A stretch of DNA of 64,000 nucleotides from Methylobacterium jeotgali (GTDB taxonomy: Bacteria; Pseudomonadota; Alphaproteobacteria; Rhizobiales; Beijerinckiaceae). The DNA is taken from positions 1 to 64,000 of the forward strand of contig NZ_BPQR01000081.1 in assembly GCF_022179345.1 (NCBI RefSeq), read 5' to 3'. A program made the position numbers and the translations under genes. Within the stretch, counting starts at the first letter, position 1; every line of letters begins with the position of its first letter. A model generated the notes under the pieces. That model was given only the letters and a program-made list of their open reading frames with translations. It had not been told where the DNA came from and ran no database searches. Shown here one piece after another: positions 34,849 to 44,046 of this stretch.

Positions 34849-36282
34849 CTAGACGATCTGCGGCAGCAGCTTGTCGACCGAGGCCTTGGCGTCGCCGTAG
34901 AACATCCGCGTGTTCTCCTTGAAGAACAGCGGGTTCTCGATGCCCGAGTAGCCGGCGCCCTGCCCGCGCTTCGACACGAAGACCTGCCGCGCCTTCCACA
35001 CCTCGAGAACCGGCATGCCGGCGATGGGCGAGTTCGGGTCGTCCTGCGCGGCCGGATTTACGATGTCGTTCGAGCCCACCACGATCACGACGTCGGTTTC
35101 GGGGAAGTCCTCGTTGATCTCGTCCATCTCGAGGACGATGTCGTAGGGGACCTTGGCCTCGGCGAGCAGCACGTTCATGTGCCCCGGCAGACGCCCGGCG
35201 ACCGGGTGGATGGCGAAGCGCACGGTCTTGCCGGCCGCGCGGAGCTTGCGCGTCAGCTCCGAGATCGACTGCTGCGCCTGCGCGACCGCCATGCCGTAGC
35301 CCGGCACGATGATGACGCTGTCGGCATCGTTAAGGGCCGCGGCGACGCCGCCCGCGTCGATCGCGACCTGCTCGCCCTCGATCACCTGCGCGGGGCCCGT
35401 GGTGGAGCCGAAGCCGCCGAGGATGACCGAGACGAACGAGCGGTTCATCGCCTTGCACATGATGTAGGACAGGATCGCACCCGACGAACCGACCAGCGCA
35501 CCGACCACGATCAGCAGATCGTTGCCGAGCGTGAAGCCGATGGCCGCCGCGGCCCAGCCCGAGTACGAATTCAGCATCGACACCACGACGGGCATGTCGG
35601 CGCCGCCGATGCCCATGATCAGGTGCCAGCCGATGAACAGGGCGAGCAGCGTCATCAGCAGGAGCGCCCAGAGGCCGGCCCCCTGGCAGTAGACGACCAG
35701 CAGCAGCAGAGAGAGGATCGCGGCGCCGGCGTTGAGCGCGTGCCCGCCGGGCAGCTTCGTCGCCTTGCCGTCGATCTTGCCGGCGAGCTTGCCGAATGCG
35801 ACCACCGAGCCGGTGAAGGTCACCGCGCCGATGAACACGCCGAGGAACACCTCGACCTTCAGGATCGAGATCTCGACGCCGGTCTTGTGCGCGAGGATCG
35901 CGGCGAAGCCGGTCAGGGCGCTCCTGGCCGTCTCGTCGAGCGCCAGGACGCGGCGCAGCTCGATGTCCGCGTTGAAGCCGGTGAACACCGCGGCCAGGCC
36001 GACGAAGCTGTGCAGCGCCGCGACGAGCTGCGGCATCTCCGTCATCTGGACCTTGCCGGCGACGTACCAGCCCACGGCGGCGCCGATCAGGATCATCAGC
36101 ACGACCAGCCACACGTGCCCGACGCCCGGGCCGAGGATGGTGGCCGCGACGGCGACGCCCATGCCGACGATGCCGTACCAGACCGCGCGCTTGGCGCTTT
36201 CCTGGCCGGACAGGCCGCCCAGGGAGAGGATAAAGAGGACAGCGGCCGCGATGTAGGCGGCGGAAACGATGCCGATGTTCAT
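34849..36282 (-). CDS. pntB: NAD(P) transhydrogenase subunit beta
   Basis: Membrane and NADP(H)-binding part of the proton-pumping transhydrogenase, which makes NADPH from NADH at the cost of the proton gradient. The 477-residue protein has nine hydrophobic segments in its first 290 residues, then domain III with VIIVPGYGMAVAQAQQ, HPVAGRLPGHMNVLLAEA, VVIVVGSNDIVNPAA and GYSGIENPLFF, which hold the NADP site. It begins nine bases after the pntA stop, so the two genes form one operon. Confidence 0.96.
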   Translation of the reverse strand: MNIGIVSAAYIAAAVLFILSLGGLSGQESAKRAVWYGIVGMGVAVAATILGPGVGHVWLVVLMILIGAAVGWYVAGKVQMTEMPQLVAALHSFVGLAAVFTGFNADIELRRVLALDETARSALTGFAAILAHKTGVEISILKVEVFLGVFIGAVTFTGSVVAFGKLAGKIDGKATKLPGGHALNAGAAILSLLLLVVYCQGAGLWALLLMTLLALFIGWHLIMGIGGADMPVVVSMLNSYSGWAAAAIGFTLGNDLLIVVGALVGSSGAILSYIMCKAMNRSFVSVILGGFGSTTGPAQVIEGEQVAIDAGGVAAALNDADSVIIVPGYGMAVAQAQQSISELTRKLRAAGKTVRFAIHPVAGRLPGHMNVLLAEAKVPYDIVLEMDEINEDFPETDVVIVVGSNDIVNPAAQDDPNSPIAGMPVLEVWKARQVFVSKRGQGAGYSGIENPLFFKENTRMFYGDAKASVDKLLPQIV

Positions 36283-36291
36283 GACGGCCTC

Positions 36292-37866
36292 TTACGACTT
36301 CTGGAACATGGCCAGCATCCGGCGCGTGACCAGGAAGCCGCCGACGATGTTGATGGTGGCGATCAGGACCGACAGGGCCGCGAGGAACGCGACCATCTTC
36401 GAGCCCGAGCCGATCTGCAGCAGCGCGCCGATGATCACGATGCCCGAGATCGCGTTGGTGACCGCCATCAGCGGCGTGTGCAGGCTGTGGCTGACGTTCC
36501 AGATCACCTGGAAGCCGACGAAGCAGGCGAGCACGAACACCACGAAATGCGCCATGAAGCTCGCCGGCGCGAAGGCGCCCACGATCAGGAGCGCCGCCGC
36601 GCCCGCGGCGAGCGTCACGACCTGGCTCTTGGTCTCCGCCCGAAAGGTCGCGAGCTCCTTGGCGCGCTTCTCGTCCGGGGTCAGCTCCTTGACCTTCTCC
36701 TTCGGCTTCTGGGCGGCGATCGCCGCGACCTTGGGCGGCGGCGGCGGGAAGGTGACCGCGCCGCCATGCGTCACCGTCGCCCCGCGGATGACGTCGTCCT
36801 CCATGTTGTGGACGACGACGCCGTCCTTGTCCGGCGTCAGGTCCGTCAGCATGTGGCGGATGTTGGTCGCGTAGAGCGCGCTCGACTGCGTCGCCATGCG
36901 GCTCGGGAAGTCCGTGTAGCCGACGATGGTCACGCCGTTCTCACTGACGACCTTCTGCTCGGGGACGGTCAGATCGCAGTTGCCGCCGCGCTCCGCCGCC
37001 AGATCGACGACGACCGAGCCCGGCTTCATCGCCGCGACCATGTCGGCGAGCCAGAGCTTCGGCGCCGGGCGGCCGGGAATCAGCGCCGTCGCGATGACGA
37101 TGTCCATCTGGGGCGCGAGCTCGCGGAACTTGGCGAGCTGCTTCTCGCGGAACTCGGGGCTCGACGGCGCGGCGTAGCCGCCGGTCGCGGCCCCGTCCTG
37201 CTGCGCCTCCTCGAAGTCGAGGAACACGAAGTTCGCGCCCATCGACTCGATCTGCTCGGCGACCTCCGGCCGGACGTCGAAGGCGTAGGTGATGGCGCCG
37301 AGCGAGGTCGCGGTGCCGATCGCGGCGAGGCCGGCGACGCCGGCGCCGATCACCAGCACCTTGGCGGGCGCCACCTTGCCCGCCGCCGTGACCTGGCCCG
37401 TGAAGAACCGGCCGAAATTGGCGCCCGCCTCGATGACGGCGCGGTAGCCGGCGATGTTCGCCATGGACGACAGGGCGTCCATCTTCTGGGCGCGGCTGAT
37501 GCGCGGCACCATGTCCATCGCGATGACGGCGGCGCCCGTCTCGGCGCAGCGCTTCAGCAGCTCCTCGTTCTGCGCAGGGTAGAAGAACGAGATCAGCGTC
37601 TTGCCGGCCCTCAGCCGCTCGGCTTCCGCCGGTTCGGGCGGGCGCACCTTGGCGATCACGTCGGCGCGGTCCCAGAGCTCGGCGGCCGTCTCGACGACTT
37701 CGACGCCCGCGGCCCGGTAGGCCTCGTCCAGATATCCCGCCGCCGTTCCCGCCCCGGCCTCGATGAGGCATTCGTGACCGAGCTTCTGGAGCTGAGAGGC
37801 GCTGTCGGGAGTCATCGCGACGCGCGACTCTCCCGGCGAGATTTCCTTTGGTGAACCGATTTTCAC
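36292..37866 (-). CDS. pntA: NAD(P) transhydrogenase subunit alpha (single-chain)
   Basis: NAD(H)-binding domain I plus four C-terminal membrane helices in one 524-residue chain, starting KIGSPKEISPGESRVAMTP. The Rossmann motif KVLVIGAGVAGLAAIG, the RQD-loop region and YTDFPSRMATQSS are present, with the linker PPPPPKVAAIAAQKPKEKVKE before the helices. Many alphaproteobacteria split this subunit into PntAA and PntAB; here it is fused as in Escherichia coli. It leads the pntAB operon; the 230-bp region upstream (37867-38100) should hold the promoter. Confidence 0.96.
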   Translation of the reverse strand: MKIGSPKEISPGESRVAMTPDSASQLQKLGHECLIEAGAGTAAGYLDEAYRAAGVEVVETAAELWDRADVIAKVRPPEPAEAERLRAGKTLISFFYPAQNEELLKRCAETGAAVIAMDMVPRISRAQKMDALSSMANIAGYRAVIEAGANFGRFFTGQVTAAGKVAPAKVLVIGAGVAGLAAIGTATSLGAITYAFDVRPEVAEQIESMGANFVFLDFEEAQQDGAATGGYAAPSSPEFREKQLAKFRELAPQMDIVIATALIPGRPAPKLWLADMVAAMKPGSVVVDLAAERGGNCDLTVPEQKVVSENGVTIVGYTDFPSRMATQSSALYATNIRHMLTDLTPDKDGVVVHNMEDDVIRGATVTHGGAVTFPPPPPKVAAIAAQKPKEKVKELTPDEKRAKELATFRAETKSQVVTLAAGAAALLIVGAFAPASFMAHFVVFVLACFVGFQVIWNVSHSLHTPLMAVTNAISGIVIIGALLQIGSGSKMVAFLAALSVLIATINIVGGFLVTRRMLAMFQKS

Positions 37867-38746
37867 TGTGTCCTCCGAAGCTCGTCAGATCATGCCCTGG
37901 CCGCAGTCGGCGGCGATGGTCAAGCGGTGCCGCGACACAGCTTCACGCTTATCGGGCGCGAGGAAGGCAACGCGTCGTGAAATTCCTCCGCGTTGCGGCA
38001 ACAGCCCGGGAAAAATCCCGGGCGGATCAAGCCCTTACCGGGATCCGCGCGATGTCGCATGCCCCATCGCGGAATGTCGTAGATCAGATATGAAACTCCC
38101 AATCTGAGCTTCTATTGGAATATGCACTCTCTAAGAGGCATCACATCAAGGATATACGATCAGTATACATGCGCGTAAACGCCAGACAGGAATAAATTTT
38201 CTTCTGCGAAATTCAAATTTTGATTCTTTGGTCAGCTCGTTTTCATGCCAATACCGCAACCCGTCGAAGGCATCCAGTCTGTCGGGCTGATCCCGGATCG
38301 ACTTTCCGACATCCAGCACGAGGTTGGTTCGCGACACGGATCCAGACCGGTCTTCGGGCTCGACGCGAAGACGCTCGGATCGTTGAGCCCCGCCCCTTCG
38401 GCAGGATGGCCACGGTGAACCCGGCGAGGCTGAGCGGACCGTTCGGCAGGAACGTCAGCGGCGGGTTGTCGGCGGTCTCGATCTCGGGGACGGCGTCGAA
38501 GCTGACGTCGCGGCGGCAGCCTTCGAACCCTGACGACGTGCCGGGGGAGATCGAGGTCGCCCAGTCCGGGCCGGCGCCGCGGGGCAGAGACGACGGGGCG
38601 CCCCTGACCGCAGACCTCGCGAGGCCGGCCCGCGCCCTCATCACCCTCGACCGCTGCGGGCGGCCCCGTCAGACGCTCCAAGCCCCCCGAAGCCGGGACC
38701 GCTCCAGGGCTCGGCGCCACCTCTCATCGAGGCAGGTCTCATCCGG
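37867..38746. other. 880-base region without a convincing gene, partly AT-rich
   Basis: The first 230 bases upstream of pntA probably hold its promoter, though no clear boxes stand out. From about 38090 to 38250 the sequence is markedly richer in A and T than its surroundings. On the minus strand a 63-residue frame (38146-38337) reads LDVGKSIRDQPDRLDAFDGLRYWHENE, and another frame further up (38243-38644) has a plausible PPLTFLPNGPLSLAGF stretch; these may be pieces of one decayed, frameshifted gene. No family could be named and neither is annotated as a gene. Confidence 0.5.
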
Positions 38747-39967
38747 TCAGGTCTCCGCGAGACCGGCGCTCGATCCCGTGGCGCCGGAATCGCCGTGGCC
38801 CTTGGGGAGGGCGAGGTACTCCCCGGAGCGCATCTCGATGAGGCGCGAGACGGTGCGGTCGAACTCGAAGGCCTCGCGGCCGTCGCGGGCCTTGTAGAGA
38901 TCGGGCGCGTCGGCGGCCGCGGAGGCGAGGAGCTTCACCCGCGCTTCGTAGAGCGTGTCGACGAGCGTGATGAACCGCTTGGCCTCGTTGCGGTTCTCCT
39001 CGCCCATCACCGGGATGTCCTCCAGGATCAGGGTGTGGATGCTCGAGACGAGGGCGAGGTAGTCCGAGGCTCCGAGAGGTTTTGCGCAGAGATCGGCGAA
39101 GGGTACACGCGCGACGCCCGCCGCCTCCTCGGGCACCGCCACGTCGCGGCCCTTCACGCGGATCGTCGCGGGCTTGCCCCGCGCCTTGCCCGTCAGCGAC
39201 CGGAAGGCGGTGTCGAGGGCGGCCTTCGCGGCGGCGTCGGCCGGCACGTGCCAGACGGAAGCGCCCCCGAGCTTCTCCAGGCGGAAGTCGGTGCGGGAAT
39301 CGAGGCGCAGCACCTCGACCCGCTCCTGCAGCTCGGCGACGAAGGGCAGGAACAGCGCCCGGTTGAGGCCGCCCTCGTAGAGCCGGTCCGGCTCGACGTT
39401 CGAGGTCGCCACCACCGTGACGCCGCGGGAGAACAGCGCCCCGAACAGGCGCCCGAGGATCATCGCGTCGGCGATGTCGGTGACGGTGAACTCGTCGAAG
39501 CACAGGAGCCGGGCCTCGGCGGCCAGCGCGTCGGCCACCGGCGGGATCGGGTCGTCGCCCTTCGCGGTCCCGGCCTTGAGCGCCTGGCGGTGGGCGTGGA
39601 CGCGCTCGTGCACGTCGGCGAGGAACCCATGGAAGTGCACCCGCCGCTTCGGCTCGGGGGCCGCCTCGTGGAACAGGTCCATGAGCATGGTCTTGCCGCG
39701 CCCGACCGAGCCCCAGATGTAGAGCCCCCTCGGGGCCTCGGGCCCCTGCGAGCGCTGGCCGAACAGCCAGCCGAGCGCACTGCTCTTGCTCGCCCTCCGG
39801 CGCTGGGCGAGGTCGCGCAGTAGCCGGTCGAGGGCCCGCACCAGCTTGACCTGCGCCGGATCGCGCTCGATGGCGCCGCGCGCGACGAGCGCCTCGTAGC
39901 GCTCGGCGACGGGCCCTGCCTCTCCGGCGGCCTGAGGCCCCGCGCCCGGTCTCGATGTCTCGCTCAC
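38747..39967 (-). CDS. zapE: Cell division protein ZapE (AFG1-like ATPase)
   Basis: AAA+-type ATPase of the AFG1/LACE1 family, linked to Z-ring constriction in bacteria and to quality control in mitochondria. The 406-residue protein has Walker A in GLYIWGSVGRGKTMLMDLF, the HFHGFLADVHERVH segment, Walker B LLCFDEFTVTDIADAMIL, sensor 1 VVATSNVEPDRLYEGGLNR, and the conserved C-terminal IPVMGEENRNEAKRFITLVDTLYE. The GTG start at 39967 gives the family N-terminus (RYEALVARGAIERDPAQ). Confidence 0.93.
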   Translation of the reverse strand: MSETSRPGAGPQAAGEAGPVAERYEALVARGAIERDPAQVKLVRALDRLLRDLAQRRRASKSSALGWLFGQRSQGPEAPRGLYIWGSVGRGKTMLMDLFHEAAPEPKRRVHFHGFLADVHERVHAHRQALKAGTAKGDDPIPPVADALAAEARLLCFDEFTVTDIADAMILGRLFGALFSRGVTVVATSNVEPDRLYEGGLNRALFLPFVAELQERVEVLRLDSRTDFRLEKLGGASVWHVPADAAAKAALDTAFRSLTGKARGKPATIRVKGRDVAVPEEAAGVARVPFADLCAKPLGASDYLALVSSIHTLILEDIPVMGEENRNEAKRFITLVDTLYEARVKLLASAAADAPDLYKARDGREAFEFDRTVSRLIEMRSGEYLALPKGHGDSGATGSSAGLAET

Positions 39968-40094
39968 GGCCGCGCCGCCTCCGGTTGCGTCCCTCGATCC
40001 TCCGCTGTGGCGCCTCGTGCGGCGGCGATCAAGGATCGGGCGGTGCGATCGGGCGCGCGTGTCACAGGTCGCGTCGGCAACCTTCGACCTTATG

Positions 40095-40105
40095 GTGCAT
40101 TGCAC
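40095..40105 (+). promoter_or_regulatory. TGCATTGCA palindrome between zapE and the acetyltransferase gene
   Basis: GTGCATTGCAC is a perfect interrupted palindrome that shares TGCATTGCAC with the site at 32853-32865. It lies in the divergent gap of the zapE and GNAT genes and could serve as an operator for either. Which protein binds is unknown. Confidence 0.3.
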
Positions 40106-40174
40106 ACATAATGCAGGCGTGGCATGCGTCGCGCAGGATACCGCCGCTTCCGCTCTCGGGCGCGGCCTCGCCGA

Positions 40175-40756
40175 ATGGCGATGGAACCCATGGCCTCTCT
40201 CGCGCACCGCACCGCAGCACCCCTCGTCCGCCGGCTCTGGCAGAGCGACCGGGCGACGGTGCTCGCCTTCTTCGAGCGTCTCGACGGCCCGGCCCGGGCA
40301 AGCCGCTTCACCGGCCGGGTCGGCCCGGCGGGCGTGCGCGCCTACGCGGAGCGGGTTCTGAGCCCGGACGGTCTCGCCTTCGGCGCCTTCGTCGACGACG
40401 AGCTGCGCGGGCTTGCCGAGCTGATGCCGCTGCGGGCCAGCCGGGGCGCCTCTCCGCACGCGTGTTTCGCGCCGGTGCCGCTCGGGGCCGAGGCGGAAAT
40501 CGCCTACGCCGTCGAGCGTCCCTTCCGGCGGATCGGTCTCGGCCGGGCGCTGCACGCGCGGATCGAGGAGGCGGCGCGCAGCCGCGGCGTGTCGGAGCTG
40601 CGGGTCCGCCGCCTGCGATTGAACGAGATGCCGGCCCGGCCGGTGCCGGCCCTCGCCCTCCTGCCGGGACGGAGCGACGCCCGCCGCCCGGTCGCGGAGC
40701 GACCCTTCGAGCGCTGGCACGCGGCGCTGGCCTCGGCCTTCGAGCCGGCCCGCTAG
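40175..40756 (+). CDS. GNAT family N-acetyltransferase
   Basis: A 193-residue single-domain acetyltransferase with unknown acceptor. The acetyl-CoA loop is visible as VERPFRRIGLGRALHARIEEAARSRGV (Arg/Gly-x-Gly-x-Gly-like, about residues 112-138), preceded by AEIAYAV and, near the start, RLWQSDRATVLAFFERLDGPARASRFTGRV, a phrase also seen in GNAT domains of Pat-type proteins. The start is uncertain: ATGs at 40175, 40181 and 40190 are all possible, 40190 having TGGAA upstream. It is divergent from zapE. Confidence 0.75.
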   Translation: MAMEPMASLAHRTAAPLVRRLWQSDRATVLAFFERLDGPARASRFTGRVGPAGVRAYAERVLSPDGLAFGAFVDDELRGLAELMPLRASRGASPHACFAPVPLGAEAEIAYAVERPFRRIGLGRALHARIEEAARSRGVSELRVRRLRLNEMPARPVPALALLPGRSDARRPVAERPFERWHAALASAFEPAR

Positions 40757-40762
40757 GACTCG

Positions 40763-41173
40763 TCAGGCGCGCAAGGGATCGGCGACCGTCAGATCGGCGG
40801 CGACCGCCCGGCGCTCGGCCGGCGTCTCGGCGAGACGGTGGACGTGCAGCTCGGTCGCGCCGCGGCGGCGGGCGGCGGCGATCCAGGCCGCATCGGGCTC
40901 CGTCACGCTCGCGACGGCGACCGCCTCGGCGATTCCCTCCCCGTCCCGCCGCACCGCGATCACCACCGCCGGGCCGACCTCGTCGAGATCCCCCGCTTCC
41001 ATCGGGTGGATTCCGACCACGTAGCGGCGCCCGGAGCGTCCGCGCCAGGCGCTGAGCGACAGGAGCGGGACGCTGCGCAGCGTGCCGGCGCCGCGCAGGC
41101 GCTCCTCGCGGACACCTCCGGCATGACGGGATTCGAGACGGCGCATCGGGATCGCGATTCGCATGTTCATCAT
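40763..41173 (-). CDS. Hypothetical protein of unknown function
   Basis: A 136-residue product, convergent with the GNAT gene with six bases between stops. It shows coding-like segments (GRRYVVGIHPMEAGDLDEVGPAVVIAVRR, then WIAAARRRGATELHVHRLAETPAERRA) but no recognised domain. Three ATGs lie within the first four codons. Its last part (ELHVHRLAETPAER) resembles C-terminal phrases of the adjacent acetyltransferase, so the pair may work together, but that is a guess. Confidence 0.5.
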   Translation of the reverse strand: MMNMRIAIPMRRLESRHAGGVREERLRGAGTLRSVPLLSLSAWRGRSGRRYVVGIHPMEAGDLDEVGPAVVIAVRRDGEGIAEAVAVASVTEPDAAWIAAARRRGATELHVHRLAETPAERRAVAADLTVADPLRA

Positions 41174-41232
41174 TTGTTCTCATGATGAGCGGCGGCCCTG
41201 CAGGCGTCAAGGCGCCGGTCCGCCGGTCGCGC

Positions 41233-42000
41233 TCAGGCGGCCGGGCGGTCCGCCTCCTTCGGCGCGCTCTGGCCGCTGGCGGCGAGGTCGGCCCGGCCCT
41301 CGGCGAGGAGCGCGTCGGAGGCGCCCTCGATGGTCTGCGTGATCCGGTCGAGGAAGGCCGTGCGGTCGAGCCCCGGCGGGATCGGCGGCAGGAAGGCGAT
41401 GACCGTCGTGCCCTGGCGGCGCGTCAGGCTCTGGCGGGGCCAGTAGAGGCCGCTGTTGAGCGCCACCGGCAGGCAGGGCACGCCGAGATTGGCGTAGAGA
41501 TGGGTGAGCCCGAGCTTGTAGGCGGGGGGCGCGCCCGGCGCCCGGCGGGTGCCCTCGGGGAAGATGATGAGCTGTCTGCCCTCCCCGATCGCGCGGGCGG
41601 CGGCCTCGTTCATCAGGGCCATGGCGCGGCTGCCCTTGGTGCGGTCGATGGCGACCATGCCGGCCCGCGACAGGTACCAGCCGATCAGGGGGATGAAGAG
41701 CAGCTCCCGCTTGAGGATGTAGGCGAAGCGGGGGAACACCGTGCACAGCGCCAGGGTCTCGAGCGCCGACTGGTGCTTGGCCGCGACGATCACGGCGCCG
41801 GGCGGGATGTTCTCCAGGCCCCGGAACTCGACCCGGAGCCCGCCGACCACCCGCAGCAGCCAGAGCGTGCCCCGCCCCCAGAATCGCGCCAGCCGCAGCA
41901 CCCCGTCCCGCGAGGCGAGGAGCGGCAGTCCGCCGACCGCGAGCACGGTCGTGAACAGGTAGAAGCAGAGGTTGACGGCGAGGGTGCGAAGGAGCGGCAT
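41233..42000 (-). CDS. plsC: 1-acyl-sn-glycerol-3-phosphate acyltransferase
   Basis: Adds the second acyl chain to lysophosphatidic acid in phospholipid synthesis, at the inner membrane. The 255-residue protein has an N-terminal membrane helix, the acyltransferase box VAAKHQSALETLAL (H-x4-E/D variant reading HQSALE), block II region LKRELLFIPLIGWYL, GMVAIDRTKG, block III FPEGTRRAPG and block IV VPCLPVALNSG. The C-terminal 30 residues are low complexity. No other lipid gene is adjacent. Confidence 0.9.
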   Translation of the reverse strand: MPLLRTLAVNLCFYLFTTVLAVGGLPLLASRDGVLRLARFWGRGTLWLLRVVGGLRVEFRGLENIPPGAVIVAAKHQSALETLALCTVFPRFAYILKRELLFIPLIGWYLSRAGMVAIDRTKGSRAMALMNEAAARAIGEGRQLIIFPEGTRRAPGAPPAYKLGLTHLYANLGVPCLPVALNSGLYWPRQSLTRRQGTTVIAFLPPIPPGLDRTAFLDRITQTIEGASDALLAEGRADLAASGQSAPKEADRPAA

Positions 42001-42134
42001 CAGTCCGGAGCTCGCGCCGGAAGCGGCGCGGGCCCTCCCTTAGAGCATTTTGCGCCCGCGTGCTGCCGCCAGAGTGTGGGTCCAGGAGTAGTGGAAGCCG
42101 GTTCTCCGTCAGGACCAACGATCCGACAAGAGGT

Positions 42135-42176
42135 TAGGGTCCGTCAGGCGCTGATGGAGACGCCTGACGGACCCTA
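42135..42176 (-). terminator. Perfect 16-bp inverted repeat overlapping the ggt stop codon
   Basis: TAGGGTCCGTCAGGCG (42135-42150) and its exact complement (42161-42176) flank a 10-base loop. The right arm contains the TAG of the gamma-glutamyltransferase gene, so the hairpin would form at the very end of its mRNA. No T-run follows on either strand. It probably ends transcription or protects the 3' end. Confidence 0.6.
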
Positions 42177-43952
42177 GTATCCGTCGGCCAGCGTCCCCCG
42201 CTGGCGCGGGTCGGCGGCGCCGGCGAGCAGGCCGTCGACGCGCATCACGGAGTTCGCCGAGCCCGAGCTCGACCCGACCCGGACGTTCTGGCCCCGGTCG
42301 CGGAGCAGGGCGAGGGTGTCGGGGGAGAGCCCCTCCTCGGTGAGCAGCGCGTCCGGCCGCCACTGGTGGTGGATGCGCGGGAAGGCCACGGCCTCGGCGA
42401 GGTTCATGCGGAAATCGATCAGGTTGACGATCACCTGCAGCACCGTGGTGATGATGCGGCTGCCACCGGGGCTGCCGGTGACGAGCAGCAGCTTGCCGTC
42501 CTTGAACACGAAGGTCGGGCTCATGGAGGAGAGGGGCCTCGCGCCGGGCGCGACCGCGTTCGCCGCGCCGCCGACAAGGCCGTAGGCGTTCTGGGCGCCG
42601 GGCTTGGCGGCGAAGTCGTCCATCTCGTTGTTGAGGAGCACGCCGGTGCCCTCGGCGACGAGGCCGATCCCGTAGGAGAAGTTCAGGGTGTAGGTGTTCG
42701 AGACGGCGTTGCCCTCGGAATCGACCACCGAGAAGTGCGTCGTCTCGGTGTGCTCGAAGGGTAGCGGGTTGCCGGCCGAGACGGCGTCCGCCGGCCGCGC
42801 CCGCTCGCCGATCGCGGCGCGCAGGCTCTCCGCGTAGGGCTTGGCGGTCAGCCCCGCGACCGGCACCTTGACCCGCGCCGGGTCCCCGAGCCAGGCGGCA
42901 CGGTCGGCGTAGGCGGGCTTCATCGCCTCGGCCATCGTGTGGAGCGCCCTGGCGCTCCCCGCCCCCATGCCGGCGAGGTCGAAGCCCTCAAGGATGTTCA
43001 GGATCTCGATGAGGTGCACCCCGCCCGAGCTCGGGGGCGGCATCGAGACGATCTCATGGCCGCGATAGGTGCCGCGCACGGGCTCGCGGATCACGGTGCG
43101 GTAGCCGGAAAGATCGGCCTCGGTCATCACCCCGCCGGCCTCGCGCACGGCGGCTGCGATCCGCTTCGCGATCTCGCCCTCGTAGAAGGCCGCGTCGCCC
43201 CGCTCGGCGATGGCGCGCAGGGTGTCGGCGAGGTCCGACTGGACGAGGGTCGCGCCCCGGGGCAGCGGCGCATCCCCGGCGAAGAACACCTTTCGGCTCG
43301 ATGGCCACTGGCCCAGCAGACCGCCGGCCCTCGGCAGCGAGTCCGCGAGGCCCGACTCGACGGGGATGCCCTCGCGGGCGAGGCGCTCGGCGGGGGCGAT
43401 CAGGTCGGCGAGGCTCAGCTTGCCCGAGCCGTAGCGGCGGTGCGCCTCGACGAGCCCGCGCACGGTGCCCGGCACGCCCACCGCCTTGCCGCTGCGGGTC
43501 GAGGCGGCGCGGTCCGGGTTGCCGGCGGCGTCGAGGAACATGGTCTCGGTGGCCCCGGCCGGCGCCGTCTCCCGGTAGTCGATGGCGAGGCTCTCCCCCG
43601 TCCGGGCGAGATGGACGAGCATGAAGCCGCCGCCGCCGAGATTGCCCGCCCGCGGCAGGGTCACGGCGAGCGCGAAGCCCACGGCCACGGCCGCGTCGAC
43701 GGCGTTGCCGCCGCGCTTCAGGATCTCGACGCCGACCCGCGTCGCCTGCGCCTCCTGCGAGGAGACCATGCCGTGGGCGGCGAGCACCGGCAGCAGACGC
43801 GCCTCGTCCGGCCGCACGGGCTCGGCGGCGACGCCCGGCGGCGCGAACTGGCTGGCGAGGTCGTTCTGGGCGAGCGCGGGCCCCGGCAGCGCCGTCAGGA
43901 GCGCCAGCGCCAGGGCGAGGAGGGGGCGGGGCCGGCGGGTGGGGCTCTGCAT
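42174..43952 (-). CDS. ggt: Gamma-glutamyltransferase
   Basis: Periplasmic enzyme that cleaves glutathione and other gamma-glutamyl compounds. The 592-residue precursor has a signal peptide (LLALALALLTALPGPALAQ), then large-subunit motifs AAHGMVSSQEAQATRVG and NLGGGGFMLVH. The self-cleavage site and nucleophile is Thr404 in TETTHFSVVDSEGNAVS, and PLSSMSPTFVF and GSPGGSRIITTVLQV form the rest of the active site. Length is normal. Its stop codon lies within a perfect hairpin. It could supply cysteine by glutathione breakdown, but no linked genes show this. Confidence 0.95.
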   Translation of the reverse strand: MQSPTRRPRPLLALALALLTALPGPALAQNDLASQFAPPGVAAEPVRPDEARLLPVLAAHGMVSSQEAQATRVGVEILKRGGNAVDAAVAVGFALAVTLPRAGNLGGGGFMLVHLARTGESLAIDYRETAPAGATETMFLDAAGNPDRAASTRSGKAVGVPGTVRGLVEAHRRYGSGKLSLADLIAPAERLAREGIPVESGLADSLPRAGGLLGQWPSSRKVFFAGDAPLPRGATLVQSDLADTLRAIAERGDAAFYEGEIAKRIAAAVREAGGVMTEADLSGYRTVIREPVRGTYRGHEIVSMPPPSSGGVHLIEILNILEGFDLAGMGAGSARALHTMAEAMKPAYADRAAWLGDPARVKVPVAGLTAKPYAESLRAAIGERARPADAVSAGNPLPFEHTETTHFSVVDSEGNAVSNTYTLNFSYGIGLVAEGTGVLLNNEMDDFAAKPGAQNAYGLVGGAANAVAPGARPLSSMSPTFVFKDGKLLLVTGSPGGSRIITTVLQVIVNLIDFRMNLAEAVAFPRIHHQWRPDALLTEEGLSPDTLALLRDRGQNVRVGSSSGSANSVMRVDGLLAGAADPRQRGTLADGY

Positions 43953-44046
43953 CGGCGAGGTCTCCTTCGGCCGGCGCGGCGCCCCCCGCGCCGTCCGGTC
44001 CGCAGCCATTCCTAGGGCAGTCGGCGGCGAAGGCGACCGCGCGACC

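Noticed and set aside
34480..37854. A 1124-codon plus-strand open frame opposite pntB and pntA
   Set aside because: It is antisense to two clearly recognised genes and its translation is Arg/Asp/His-rich repeat-like text typical of high-GC shadow frames.
34338..38300. A direct repeat of the tRNA-Arg 3' end that would mark the far edge of an island
   Set aside because: No second copy was seen by eye, and the genes that follow (pntAB) are ordinary core genes.
38146..38337. A 63-codon minus-strand frame as a real gene
   Set aside because: No ribosome binding site and no recognised family; kept only as a possible relic in the description of the gap.
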